A DNA stretch of 43,607 nucleotides from Treponema sp. (GTDB taxonomy: Bacteria; Spirochaetota; Spirochaetia; Treponematales; Treponemataceae). The position numbers and the translations under genes are program-made. The stretch covers positions 1 through 43,607 of the forward strand of contig JAFSTK010000094.1 of assembly GCA_017450535.1 (NCBI GenBank), read 5' to 3'. A model generated the notes under the pieces. The model did no database searches. It was not told the DNA's origin and saw nothing but the letters and a program-made list of their open reading frames with translations. Position 1 is the stretch's first letter; every line of letters begins with the position of its first letter. This document shows, in pieces, positions 7,513 to 15,574 of this stretch.

Positions 7513-7644
7513 ACACAAAAGATACTGAAAATTTTGTGAAAAAGAAAGTAAAAAAAATATCTCTCTAAAAATTTCTCCCCAAACCTACTATAAATTCTCG
7601 CACAAATTCGCTACACTGTATCTGAATATATTTTTGAGGAAATT

Positions 7645-8058
7645 ATGGCAATCGACAAATACGAAATCGTAATCGACTGCGAGATTCATACGCAGCTTTT
7701 GACAAAAACAAAGGCGTTCTGTGCGTGCGAAAACCGGTACGGCGGCATGCCGAACACGCGCGTGTGCCCGGTGTGCTTGGGGCTTCCGGGGGCGATGCCG
7801 CGAATCAGCAAGGGCTATGTGGAGCTGGGCGCGGTGGCGGGGCTTGCACTCAACTGCAACATCGCGCATTTTACGAAGTTTGACCGCAAGCACTATTTTT
7901 ACCCGGACTTGACGAAGGGCTATCAGATTACGCAGTACGATATTCCGCTCTGCACGGACGGTCATGTGGATTTGCCACTCTCGCACTTCCCCAAAGACGA
8001 GCAGATTGGCGGCGCAAAGCACCGACCGAACAATTTTAAGGGCGAGAACATAAGGTAG
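7645..8058 (+). pseudogene. gatB: 5' fragment of aspartyl/glutamyl-tRNA amidotransferase subunit B
   Basis: The first 110 or so codons are unmistakable Gat[39 protein letters not shown] and [19 protein letters not shown] full GatB has about 480 residues; here homology stops near 7975, about where the conserved RIHLEEDAGK region should follow. Unrelated codons continue to a TAG at 8056-8058. The start at 7645 has TGAGGAAA just upstream. GatB amidates misacylated Glu-tRNA(Gln)/Asp-tRNA(Asn) as part of GatCAB. This fragment lacks most of the catalytic domain and cannot function. The functional gene must be elsewhere. The fragment ends six bases before ATPase copy 2, which may now be transcribed from the gatB leader. 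Confidence 0.85.
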
Positions 8059-8063
8059 CATGC

Positions 8064-9311
8064 ATGGCAAAACTTCGCGTAAAAAACTTCGGACCGATAA
8101 AAGACGGATTCTCGGAAAATGACGAATTTATGGAGATTCGCAGAGTAACTGTCTTTATCGGCGAGCAAGGAAGCGGAAAAAGCACGATTGCGAAGTTGTA
8201 TTCGACTTTTCTTTGGCTTGAAAAAGCTTTTTTTTGCGGCTTTGACATTACAAATAATTTTTCAACGCAAGATTTTATCAAGTTGTGTTCAAACCAACTT
8301 CTTCCCGACTTTTATTTTAATAAAGCAACTGATTTTAAATATATTGGTAGTTATTGCATTTTTTCTTTTGCCAATGAAACTTTTACTGCTGATTTCATCG
8401 ATTCTGATAACTATATTCGTCCAAAAATAATGTATGTTCCGTCGGAGCGGAATCTTGTCTCTGTTTTGGAAAATGTTGATGAAACTAAGAATCTGCCAAT
8501 GATGTTGAAATTATTGCAAAAGGAAATCCAAAGAGCAAAGAGAGAGTTTATCCCGAATCTTATGGAATCACATAGGACTCTTTCTATGCATAAATATTCA
8601 ATAAAATATGATTCATCAAGGGATTTTATTGTCATTACGGATAAAAATTCGGGTGTTTCTGTTCCTTTGTATATGTCATCGAGCGGCTTGCAATCAGTGA
8701 TTCCGCTTATGATAGTAACAGATTTTCTTGGTCTTGAAATTGAATCATCAATATTGGATAAATTAAAAAATTTAAGCACTTCTGAACAAAATGTAATTTT
8801 GTCTAAAATAACAGATGAAGAGTTCAGGAAGAATTTGGAAATATTTTTCACTTCAGGTCTTGGAACTGCGAATCTTGAAAAAAGCATAAAAGAATTTATT
8901 TTTGCTTTTAAAAAGTACATTAATATGAGTTTTGTTAATATTGTTGAAGAGCCTGAGCAGAACCTTTTCCCTGATTATCAAAAACGAATTGTGGAAAGTC
9001 TTGTATCGCATACAAATCAGAATTTTACCAACCAACTTCTGATTACCACGCATAGTCCGTATGTTCTCGGAGTTCTGAACAATTGCATTTATGCGGGAAA
9101 TCTCACCGAACAGGGCAAAAATTGCGTTTCGGTAATTCCGCTGAATCGGCAGGTCTCGGTCGAGAAAGTTTCTGCATACAAAATTGAAGATGGAAAAATC
9201 CGTTCAATCATTTCCGATGACTTGCATTTGATAAACAACAGCGAGATTGATGGTTGTTCAGAAATCATAAATGCCGACTATCAAAAATTGGAAAACATAG
9301 AATTCTCATGA
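8064..9311 (+). CDS. AAA/ABC-type ATPase of the two-gene module, copy 2
   Basis: The 415-residue protein is a close paralogue of the copy at 13688 and a more distant one of the copy at 343. Walker A is GEQGSGKST (residues 33-41), a signature-like SSSGLQS lies near 205-211, Walker B is IVEEPEQNLFP with E295/E296, and TTHSPYVLG provides the switch histidine. The C-terminus (LHLINNSEIDGCSEIINADYQ) is nearly identical to copy 3. It starts at ATG 8064, directly behind the truncated gatB, and lacks the TATAAT-containing leader found before copies 1 and 3, so it probably depends on gatB transcription. Its last bases overlap the start of the nuclease-like gene as ATGA. Confidence 0.87.
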   Translation: MAKLRVKNFGPIKDGFSENDEFMEIRRVTVFIGEQGSGKSTIAKLYSTFLWLEKAFFCGFDITNNFSTQDFIKLCSNQLLPDFYFNKATDFKYIGSYCIFSFANETFTADFIDSDNYIRPKIMYVPSERNLVSVLENVDETKNLPMMLKLLQKEIQRAKREFIPNLMESHRTLSMHKYSIKYDSSRDFIVITDKNSGVSVPLYMSSSGLQSVIPLMIVTDFLGLEIESSILDKLKNLSTSEQNVILSKITDEEFRKNLEIFFTSGLGTANLEKSIKEFIFAFKKYINMSFVNIVEEPEQNLFPDYQKRIVESLVSHTNQNFTNQLLITTHSPYVLGVLNNCIYAGNLTEQGKNCVSVIPLNRQVSVEKVSAYKIEDGKIRSIISDDLHLINNSEIDGCSEIINADYQKLENIEFS

Positions 9312-9769
9312 TACAAAAATCTGACATTCCTGCACGGGCTTTAAAGTATTCTCACTGCGAAAATATAATTTCATTTACGCAAAAAACTAGAACTTACACT
9401 GCGCATAACAAAGAAAATAAACAAATCCTTGGTTTTTGGGTAGATGGCGGATTGGTAACATCAACAGACACAAGAAAATGTGATTGTGCGTTAGTCGTAG
9501 AGAATGATTTATGCTATTTGATTGAATTGAAAGGCGCGAGCGTTGATGAAGCGTGTGAGCAACTGCGCATTACGCTAGAATATTTTAAAGAAACATATCA
9601 GATGCAAAAATTTGTGGGTCGAATTGTTGTTTCCCGATTTAATTCTCATAAAATTCAGAGCGAAAAATACAGGCTGTTGGAACGAAAATTAAAAATGATA
9701 CAAAAATCCTACGCAATCACAAAAAAAGCATTGGATATAAGCGAGGGAAAAACGCCTGATGTGATTTAG
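9308..9769 (+). CDS. small PD-(D/E)XK-like protein, partner of ATPase copy 2
   Basis: The start is the ATG at 9308, overlapping the ATPase stop (ATGA). The 153-residue product aligns from its first residue with the protein at 14932. The core motif is D59 in KCDCAL, then E73-x-K75 in LIELKG, with Q85 in the following helix (EACEQL) and a strand RIVVSR near 105. This matches a PD-(D/E)XK nuclease core. The C-terminus is basic and lysine-rich. It converges with the XRE remnant ending at 9780. DNA or RNA cleavage triggered by the ATPase is the likeliest role, but it is inferred. Confidence 0.78.
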   Translation: MIQKSDIPARALKYSHCENIISFTQKTRTYTAHNKENKQILGFWVDGGLVTSTDTRKCDCALVVENDLCYLIELKGASVDEACEQLRITLEYFKETYQMQKFVGRIVVSRFNSHKIQSEKYRLLERKLKMIQKSYAITKKALDISEGKTPDVI

Positions 9770-9779
9770 TAGGGAGATA

Positions 9780-10073
9780 CTACACCTTCCCTTCAAAATA
9801 TTCCACCATGCTCTGATTCAGTCGCTCGTAAAGTCCTTCGGAAATCTCTTTCACAAATTCCCGCTTGTCAAAGCAAATGGTGTTTTTCGGGCAGCCTTGC
9901 GCTTCAAAAAGCTGGGCGGGTGTTATGTTCAGCGCGGTCGCAATCGCGTCAATCGTTTCGGGCTGGGGAAACATGTTTCGGCTTTCGATTTCGGAAATGT
10001 ATTCGCCCCCGTAGCCGATTTTTTCAGAAAGCTGCTCCTGCGTGAGATTTGCTTTGTTCCGCCAGTATTTTAA
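9780..10073 (-). pseudogene. XRE-family regulator missing its start
   Basis: In one frame on the minus strand the sequence reads FLKYWRNKANLTQEQLSEK, then a YGGEYISEIESRN recognition-helix segment, then PQPETIDAIATALNITPAQLFEAQG: a complete XRE helix-turn-helix plus about 35 residues. There is no start codon at the expected place. The frame runs back into the end of the neighbouring XRE gene, whose TAA stop (10070-10072) lies inside the same bases. It is therefore a 5'-truncated regulator, or is expressed as a frameshift fusion from the upstream gene. An ORF from the internal ATG at 9974 would lack the recognition helices. Confidence 0.65.
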
Positions 10074-10378
10074 AAAACTGAATCCAAGAAATCTGCAAGT
10101 TTTTTCTGTTGCTCTTTTGTTAATTTATTCCATCGTTTTAAAATTTCAATTTGGTCTTTTGAAACTTTTTCTGAAAAACAATCATCGTCTAGAAAAAATT
10201 GTGAAAGCGTAATACCAAATGCGCTGCAAATATGTTCCAGTGAAGGAATTGAAGGAATGAGTTTTTTTCTGTACCACGATGAAATGGTGGATTGAGTAAG
10301 TTCCGCTCGTTCCGCAAGTTCGTATTCTGTCCAACCTTTTTCAAGTCGCATTTGTGTGATTTTTTCGAGTATATCCAT
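10070..10378 (-). CDS. XRE-family HTH regulator
   Basis: The 102-residue protein is a simple repressor-type XRE protein. The helix-turn-helix spans about residues 19-38 (EYELAERAELTQSTISSWYR), followed by PSLEHICSAFGITLSQFF and a short helical tail ending KKLADFLDSVF. It is divergent from the lipoprotein gene at 10491 and shares a 112-base upstream region with it, so it may repress that gene, itself, or both. Its stop codon overlaps the frame of a second XRE unit downstream through a run of six T. Confidence 0.8.
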   Translation of the reverse strand: MDILEKITQMRLEKGWTEYELAERAELTQSTISSWYRKKLIPSIPSLEHICSAFGITLSQFFLDDDCFSEKVSKDQIEILKRWNKLTKEQQKKLADFLDSVF

Positions 10379-10423
10379 AAAAACATCTTTACGATTACTC
10401 GTTATTTATACTTCAAATTTTCG

Positions 10424-10452
10424 TTGCTTTTTAATAGGATATATCGTATAAT
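10424..10452 (+). promoter_or_regulatory. sigma-70 promoter of the Ig-like lipoprotein gene
   Basis: TTGCTT at 10424-10429 and a perfect TATAAT at 10447-10452 are spaced by 17 bases. The ribosome binding site AGGGA (10479-10483) is seven bases before the ATG at 10491. Confidence 0.65.
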
Positions 10453-10490
10453 ATTTTACGAATATTCAAATTTTAACTAGGGATAATTCT

Positions 10491-11507
10491 ATGTTTTTTA
10501 AGAAATACTACAGTTTCATAAGTTTTATGATTTTTTTATCATTGTTCTCATTAAACTTCTTTTCATGTGACTTGTTAGAAGAAGATAATGAAGTTTATAT
10601 GACGGGTATATCGATTACAAAAACCCCTTCAAAAACAAGTTATTATATTGGCGAAGAATTTAATTCTGACGGCATTGTTGTAAAAGCAAATTATATCGGT
10701 CGCACTGATAAAGATATTACAAACCTTGTTCAGTTTGTAGGCTTTGATAGTTCGCATGAGATTTCCTATCAGAAAATTACAGTTTTATACACTGAAAATG
10801 GAAAAAACTATACAAATTCTTTTTATATTGAAATATCAAAATACCCACAAGCAACTTATCCTTATGACAAGAATCGGATTGTTAAAGTTTCATTTCAATA
10901 TTATCGCCGAGAGAGTACGGCAGACGCATTTGAACCATATATTTATTCTGAAGAAAACTATGGTGATATAAATGGAACTGTAACTTTTAAAATAAATGAG
11001 TATGGAATGAATTATAAAGTAGGAGATGTTGTTGATTGTTATATGTATTATCCGAATAAAGATTTTAGTTCGTCAATTCTTTGTAACATTGACGATACAA
11101 GAGTTAAACCAACAAAATACTTCAACGGAAATGAAATAACCTTAGAAATGGTAGGTAATATACCCATGCCATATTCATTTCTCTTTACCGACAAAGCCGA
11201 TGAATTGTTGTCTATGACTTATGGGACAAGCAGTGAAATATCTGTTATAGGCACGAAAACACTTATTTTTGAGGATGACATAATCAAGAATTACAAAAGC
11301 GATTATAACGAGAAATTAGAACACATTACTTTCAAAGGAATTGAATACCCTCAGTTTAAGGCAGATGAAAACAATTTCCTTATAAAGGGAACTATCTTAA
11401 AACAAATAAATAATTATTTTGTTTGTATTTTGAGTGTTGAAACAACAGTGCAAGATGTTGAAATAGATTTCCCTGCTGAACTTTGGGGAATTGACCATTT
11501 GGAATAA
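10491..11507 (+). CDS. lipoprotein with N-terminal bacterial Ig-like domain
   Basis: The 338-residue protein begins with two lysines and a long hydrophobic stretch ending in FFSC, so it is probably lipidated at C26. Residues 36-120 look like a bacterial Ig-like (Big_3-type) domain: GISITKTPSKTSYYIGEEF followed by a GIVVKANY strand and closing strands rich in Y and T. The remaining 200 residues are beta-rich and unassigned. It would sit on the cell envelope, facing the periplasm or outside. It is very AT-rich compared with the core genes on the right, consistent with acquisition. It lies divergent from the XRE regulator and 50 bases before a membrane-anchored protein gene, possibly in one transcript. 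Confidence 0.7.
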   Translation: MFFKKYYSFISFMIFLSLFSLNFFSCDLLEEDNEVYMTGISITKTPSKTSYYIGEEFNSDGIVVKANYIGRTDKDITNLVQFVGFDSSHEISYQKITVLYTENGKNYTNSFYIEISKYPQATYPYDKNRIVKVSFQYYRRESTADAFEPYIYSEENYGDINGTVTFKINEYGMNYKVGDVVDCYMYYPNKDFSSSILCNIDDTRVKPTKYFNGNEITLEMVGNIPMPYSFLFTDKADELLSMTYGTSSEISVIGTKTLIFEDDIIKNYKSDYNEKLEHITFKGIEYPQFKADENNFLIKGTILKQINNYFVCILSVETTVQDVEIDFPAELWGIDHLE

Positions 11508-11557
11508 AACTTATTTTAAAGTAGATTTTTATTACAAATCTCATTATTGTAAGATAT

Positions 11558-12217
11558 ATGCTGAGTAGTATTATTATTGGTGCTATCGGAAGTGTTTTAG
11601 CAAGTGTAATTTTATATTTTTTGTCACAATGCTATGCTTTTAGTTCTAAAAAGAAGGTTGCCTATAATCTTGAAATGGCGTTTTATTATGTTTATCAGAT
11701 AGAAAACCACCGTAGTTTTATCGATGATTATGAATTGATAATGCAGAACATTGAAAGATTGCACAAATGCATATTTGAAATTCATTTTTCGATTTACCCT
11801 TTTTCAATGGCTTTTCGAAAAACAAAAAAGAAATTTATTCAAACTTTGCTATTTGATATTACTCGGAGATGCGAGGGCGTAGTGTTTTCTACAACTGGCT
11901 ATAGTGGAGAGCAAGAAAGAGAAGAGAGACTTTATAAATTGGAAAAATACTTTTATAATGAAGAAAGTTTAACTTATAATTGTTCACTTGTACGATTGCA
12001 ACTATCAATTATAAAACTACTTTTAAACGGAATGAGCATTTACAAAGCATTTCAAGAGCGAAATATTTATGCCTATAATGCAAGAAATATTAGTAGTATA
12101 ATTGATATAAATTCCTTCAAACCTGATGAAAAAATTATCGAAAAAACTCTAATAAGAAATAACGGCATCACTCATAAACAGTTTATGCGATTGTTTTCAA
12201 ATAAATTTCTGCGTTAA
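11558..12217 (+). CDS. membrane-anchored protein of unknown function
   Basis: The 219-residue protein has one clear N-terminal transmembrane segment (residues 3-25, IIIGAIGSVLASVILYFLS), followed by a basic KKK stretch and a soluble, mostly helical cytoplasmic region with many tyrosines. No family is recognised. The final codons CTG CGT TAA are also the first bases of repeat R2, so the stop codon is supplied by the repeat. The true C-terminus may have been altered when the repeat arrived. It could be a membrane effector associated with the surrounding defence-like genes, but nothing in the sequence proves it. Confidence 0.55.
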   Translation: MLSSIIIGAIGSVLASVILYFLSQCYAFSSKKKVAYNLEMAFYYVYQIENHRSFIDDYELIMQNIERLHKCIFEIHFSIYPFSMAFRKTKKKFIQTLLFDITRRCEGVVFSTTGYSGEQEREERLYKLEKYFYNEESLTYNCSLVRLQLSIIKLLLNGMSIYKAFQERNIYAYNARNISSIIDINSFKPDEKIIEKTLIRNNGITHKQFMRLFSNKFLR

Positions 12218-12311
12218 GGATTGTAGGGGCGCGAAGCGTTGCCGTAGGCAATGAAGCGCGAGAGCGCGGAACCCCGGAAAGCCTGACCCGAACGAAGTGA
12301 GGGGAACGCCC
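12210..12311 (+). repeat. multi-hairpin repeat, copy R2
   Basis: Nearly identical to R1 over its first 80 bases: TGCGTTAAGGATTGTAGGGG at the left, TTGCC-GTA-GGCAA and GCGC-GAGA-GCGC hairpins, GGAACCCC, and GGGGAACGCCC at the right. It lacks R1's right-hand insertion. It sits exactly between the end of the membrane-protein gene, whose stop it provides, and the broken edge of a nifJ fragment, so it marks a recombination junction. Confidence 0.87.
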
Positions 12312-12320
12312 TTTTGGCCT

Positions 12321-13463
12321 GCGGCGACTGCACCGTACACAATCAACAAGGACTCAAAGAAAGGACCTGCTTGGGCGAAAAGCAAGAAAATTGTTCACAA
12401 TAGGCGCAACACGGATACGCTAGCCGCATAAGCGGCGTGTTAATAATTTCTTCTCATGTAAACGACACGAAGTGGCGTATGTTGCGTGCCCAAAAAAACC
12501 GAAAGCCCCGCGAGAATTTTGCCTGCAAAATTCTCGTCCACAACACGGAGGTCGAACAACGCGGAGCACGGCTTGGGTATGTATAGCGGACAGAAATACA
12601 TCCGCGACAACCTGATTGAGTCAATCAAGGAAATCGCAGAGAGCGACAAGGCATCTGCAGGCTTGAAAGACGCATTTGCTAAGTTCCTTGAGACAAAAGA
12701 CAACACGCTGACCAACTCTCCGGCAGCAGAAGCATTGGTTGCAGAACTTGAGAAAGTTAATTGCGACTGTGTAAAGCCGATTCTGGAGAAGAAAGCATAC
12801 CTGCCTAAGAAATCTGTATGGATTTTCGGTGGCGACGGTTGGGCATACGATATCGGATTTGGCGGTTTGGACCACGTGCTCGCATCTGGCGAAAACGTCA
12901 ACGTCATGGTATTCGATACCGAAATGTACTCTAACACAGGTGGACAGGCATCTAAGGCTTCTAACATTGGTGAAGTCTGTCAGTTCGCGGCTGCTGGTAA
13001 GGAAATGGGCAAGAAGTCTTTGGCAGAAATCGCAATGAGCTACGGCTACGTCTACGTGGCACAGATTGCTCTGGGCGCAAATCCTGCACAGGCTCTCAAG
13101 GCTATCCAGGAAGCAGAAGCATACAACGGCCCGTCACTCATCATCGGCTACGCACCGTGTGAATTGCATGGCGTAAAGGGCGGTATGAACCACTGCCAGG
13201 ACGAGATGAAGGCAGCCGTAAAAGCCGGCTACTGGAACCTGTTCAGCTTCAACCCGGCACTCAAGGCAGAAGGCAAGAATCCGTTCACCCTAACTTCAAA
13301 AGAAGGCGACGGAAGCTACCAGGCGTTCTTGAACAACGAGACACGCTACTCAGCCCTGACCCGCAAGTTCCCGGACCGCGCAAAAGTGCTGTTCGACCGC
13401 AACGAGCAGGCAGCTAAGGCACGCTTTGAGCATTTGCAGAAACTGGTGGAGTTGTATAAGTAG
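12321..13463 (+). pseudogene. nifJ: nifJ C-terminal fragment, 5'-truncated and interrupted
   Basis: NifJ-like sequence begins right after repeat R2 with TAPYTINKDSKKGPAWA (about 12327-12377). It is broken by about 170 foreign bases containing stop codons, and resumes in the same frame at NAEHGLGMYSGQKYIRD (12558) to the natural C-terminus. The second part carries the thiamine-diphosphate domain: GGDGWAYDIGFGGLDHVL and DTEMYSNTGGQASK. A full NifJ has about 1,180 residues; only the last 310-320 remain. An ORF from a GTG at 12486 runs into it but uses codons from the inserted DNA. The fragment retains its terminator (13577-13619) and is followed by ATPase copy 3, repeating the arrangement at the window's left edge. 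Confidence 0.85.
12384..12551 (+). repeat. palindrome-rich insertion inside the nifJ fragment
   Basis: About 170 bases replace the expected LFED codons of nifJ. They contain GCCGC-ATAA-GCGGC (12423-12436) and a perfect 12-bp hairpin CGAGAATTTTGC/GCAAAATTCTCG (12511-12536). The nine-base direct repeat CAACACGGA occurs at 12407-12415 and 12541-12549. The nifJ frame is the same on both sides. No ORF of note. It may be a small non-autonomous element; the direct repeats could be target duplications. Confidence 0.5.
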
Positions 13464-13576
13464 TTTTGGGCGAGTTTGCGTTAGCAGCTTGCCTGCGGCG
13501 TAAACTCGTTAAGCAACCGAAGGTTGCGACTCACACGGATTCGATTTTGCTAACGCAAAATCATAGATGATGTGAA

Positions 13577-13619
13577 CGCCCCTTGCGAGGAAGATGATTT
13601 CTTGCGAGGGGCGTTTTTT
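13577..13619 (+). terminator. intrinsic terminator after the nifJ fragment
   Basis: CGCCCCT (13577-13583) pairs with AGGGGCG (13607-13613) around an inner imperfect stem, followed by six T (13614-13619). It corresponds to the element at 231-271 with many stem bases changed on both sides, as expected for a conserved RNA structure. The preceding stretch 13464-13570 also contains the hairpins GCAACC-GAA-GGTTGC and GATTTTGC-TAAC-GCAAAATC. Confidence 0.75.
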
Positions 13620-13687
13620 GTATCTTTTATTTTTGGGGAAAATATAATAAAATAATTTCTAATATTCAATATTCAGGAAAAGTGTAG

Positions 13688-14935
13688 ATGGCAAAGCTGC
13701 GTGTAAAAAATTTTGGTCCAATAAAAGAAGGTTTTTCTGAGAATGACGGATTTATGGAAATTCGTAAAGCAACTGTTTTTATTGGTGAACAGGGGGCTGG
13801 AAAAAGTACCGTTGCAAAATTGTACTCTACATTTCTTTGGCTTGAAAAAGCATTTTTTTGCGGTTTTGATATTCCATCTGATTTTTCAGCACAGGACTTT
13901 ATAAAATTATGTTCAAATCAACTCATTCCTGATTTTTATTTTTCTGCTAAGACTGATTTAAAATATATTGGCGATTACTGTCACTTTTCTCTTGATAATG
14001 AAAAATTTACTATTGAATTCACTGATAATGAGAAATATACTCGCCCTAAAATCATGTATATTCCTTCTGAGCGCAATCTCGTTTCTGTTTTAGAGAATGT
14101 TGACGAACTTAAACGACTTCCAACAATGTTAGATTTGCTTCAAAAAGAAATTCGTAAAGCAAAGAAAGGTTATATTCCCAATATAACGGAATCAAACAGA
14201 ACATTATTCTTAGACAAATATTCAATAAAATATGATTCATCCGCTGATTCGATTATAGTTACGGAAAAAGAATCCAATGTCTCCGTTCCTTTGAATATGT
14301 CATCAAGTGGTTTGCAATCAGTAATCCCACTTATGTTGGTAACAGATTTCCTTGGCCTTGAAGTAGAAAAATCTGTTTCAGAAAAATTAAGAAATTTAAG
14401 TCCAGCTGAAAGAGACTCTATTTTGAATTCTATAGCTGATGAATCAATTGTAAAGAATATCGATGTATTTTTTACATCAGGTCTTAGAACTAAAAATCTT
14501 GAGGAGAAGCTGGAAGATAATATTGCAGCCCTAAACAAATATATAAATATGCGCTTTATTAATATTGTGGAAGAGCCTGAGCAAAATCTTTATCCGGATT
14601 ATCAGAAAAAAATCGTAGAAAGTTTGGTGTTGCATGCAAATCAGAGTCAAGGCAATCAACTTCTGATTACAACTCACAGTCCTTATGTACTTGGGGTGTT
14701 GAATAATTGCATTTACGCAGGAAATCTTACAAAACAGGGCAAAAATACTTCAGGGGTAATTCCGTTGAATCATCAGATACCTGTTGAAAATGCTTCTGCA
14801 TATAAAATCGAAAATGGAAAAATCCGCTCAATCATTTCTGATGACTTGCACTTGATAAATAATAGCGAGATAGACGGTTGCTCTGAAATGATAAATGCCG
14901 ATTATCAAAAGCTGGAAGATATAGAGTTCGCATGA
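13688..14935 (+). CDS. AAA/ABC-type ATPase of the two-gene module, copy 3
   Basis: The 415-residue protein has Walker A GEQGAGKST (33-41), a signature-like SSSGLQS, Walker B IVEEPEQNLYPDYQ with E295/E296, and TTHSPYVLG. It is much closer to copy 2 than to copy 1. Its leader is like copy 1: TATAAT at 13643-13648, AGGAAAAG before the ATG, preceded by the nifJ terminator. No TOPRIM or other nuclease domain is fused. The nuclease-like partner starts within the ATPase stop (ATGA). Copies 2 and 3 differ by many synonymous and conservative changes, so both seem to be under selection rather than decaying. Confidence 0.87.
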   Translation: MAKLRVKNFGPIKEGFSENDGFMEIRKATVFIGEQGAGKSTVAKLYSTFLWLEKAFFCGFDIPSDFSAQDFIKLCSNQLIPDFYFSAKTDLKYIGDYCHFSLDNEKFTIEFTDNEKYTRPKIMYIPSERNLVSVLENVDELKRLPTMLDLLQKEIRKAKKGYIPNITESNRTLFLDKYSIKYDSSADSIIVTEKESNVSVPLNMSSSGLQSVIPLMLVTDFLGLEVEKSVSEKLRNLSPAERDSILNSIADESIVKNIDVFFTSGLRTKNLEEKLEDNIAALNKYINMRFINIVEEPEQNLYPDYQKKIVESLVLHANQSQGNQLLITTHSPYVLGVLNNCIYAGNLTKQGKNTSGVIPLNHQIPVENASAYKIENGKIRSIISDDLHLINNSEIDGCSEMINADYQKLEDIEFA

Positions 14936-15393
14936 TACAGAAAAAAGATATACCTGAAAGCAAATTAAAATATTCTCAAACAGAAAGTAAAATTTCGTTT
15001 ACTGAAAATAATCGGACTTATTATGCTGACAACAGCAATAAAAAACGAATTCTCGGTTTTCGTGTGGACGGAGGATTAATAAAATCTACACAAACAAGAA
15101 AATGTGACTATGCTCTTATTGTTGAAAATGATTTATGCTATCTGATTGAGCTGAAAGGACAAGGCATAGATGATGCTTGTGAGCAGTTGAATAAGACAAT
15201 TAAAATTTTTTCTGATGAATATGATGTTAATAAAATTGTATGTAGAATTGTAGTTTCGCGTTATAATACGCACAAATTAAAAAGTGAAAAGCATATTGCA
15301 TTGGAGAGAAAACTCCGCATTATACAAAAGAAATTTGACATAAAACAAAAGTCTCTTGATATCAAAGAAAAAATATTACGAGAAATTATTTAA
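14932..15393 (+). CDS. small PD-(D/E)XK-like protein, partner of ATPase copy 3
   Basis: The 153-residue protein starts at ATG 14932 overlapping the ATPase stop. D59 (KCDYAL), E73-x-K75 (LIELKG) and Q85 (DACEQL) are at the same positions as in the copy at 9308. The strand RIVVSRYN follows. The region from residue 40 to 80 (ILGFRVDGGLIKST...CDYALIVENDLCYLIELKG) is the most conserved part between copies 2 and 3 and is also the nuclease core. The C-terminus is lysine-rich. Nuclease function is inferred from this motif. Confidence 0.78.
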   Translation: MIQKKDIPESKLKYSQTESKISFTENNRTYYADNSNKKRILGFRVDGGLIKSTQTRKCDYALIVENDLCYLIELKGQGIDDACEQLNKTIKIFSDEYDVNKIVCRIVVSRYNTHKLKSEKHIALERKLRIIQKKFDIKQKSLDIKEKILREII

Positions 15394-15544
15394 ATTCACA
15401 AATCCATTTGTAAAAACAAATGAGATTGCTTCTTTGTCAGGATTTTCAATGCCAACTGTTAGTCGTGCAATAAAATCTTTACGAGATAAAGATATCATTG
15501 CTCGTGAAGGTTCTAAAAAGACTGGTCATTGGATTGCAAAATAA
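15356..15544 (+). pseudogene. winged-helix fragment after the third module
   Basis: The frame holds a typical DNA-binding winged helix: NPFVKTNEIASLSGFSMPTV, then SRAIKSLRDKDIIAREG and GHW. Such domains often form the C-terminus of Fic-type or other regulatory proteins. There is no ATG or ribosome binding site at the beginning; the frame opens with TTG inside the end of the preceding gene, overlapping it by 38 bases in another frame. It is probably the tail of a lost larger gene. Expression as a 62-residue protein from the TTG, coupled to the preceding gene, is possible. Confidence 0.45.
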
Positions 15545-15574
15545 CGAATAGCTGCGCAATCCATCATATTTCCA

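Noticed and set aside
12486-12560. Functional shortened nifJ starting at the GTG at 12486
   Set aside because: The first 24 codons belong to the inserted palindromic DNA, and a protein of 325 residues would lack the pyruvate-binding and iron-sulfur domains.
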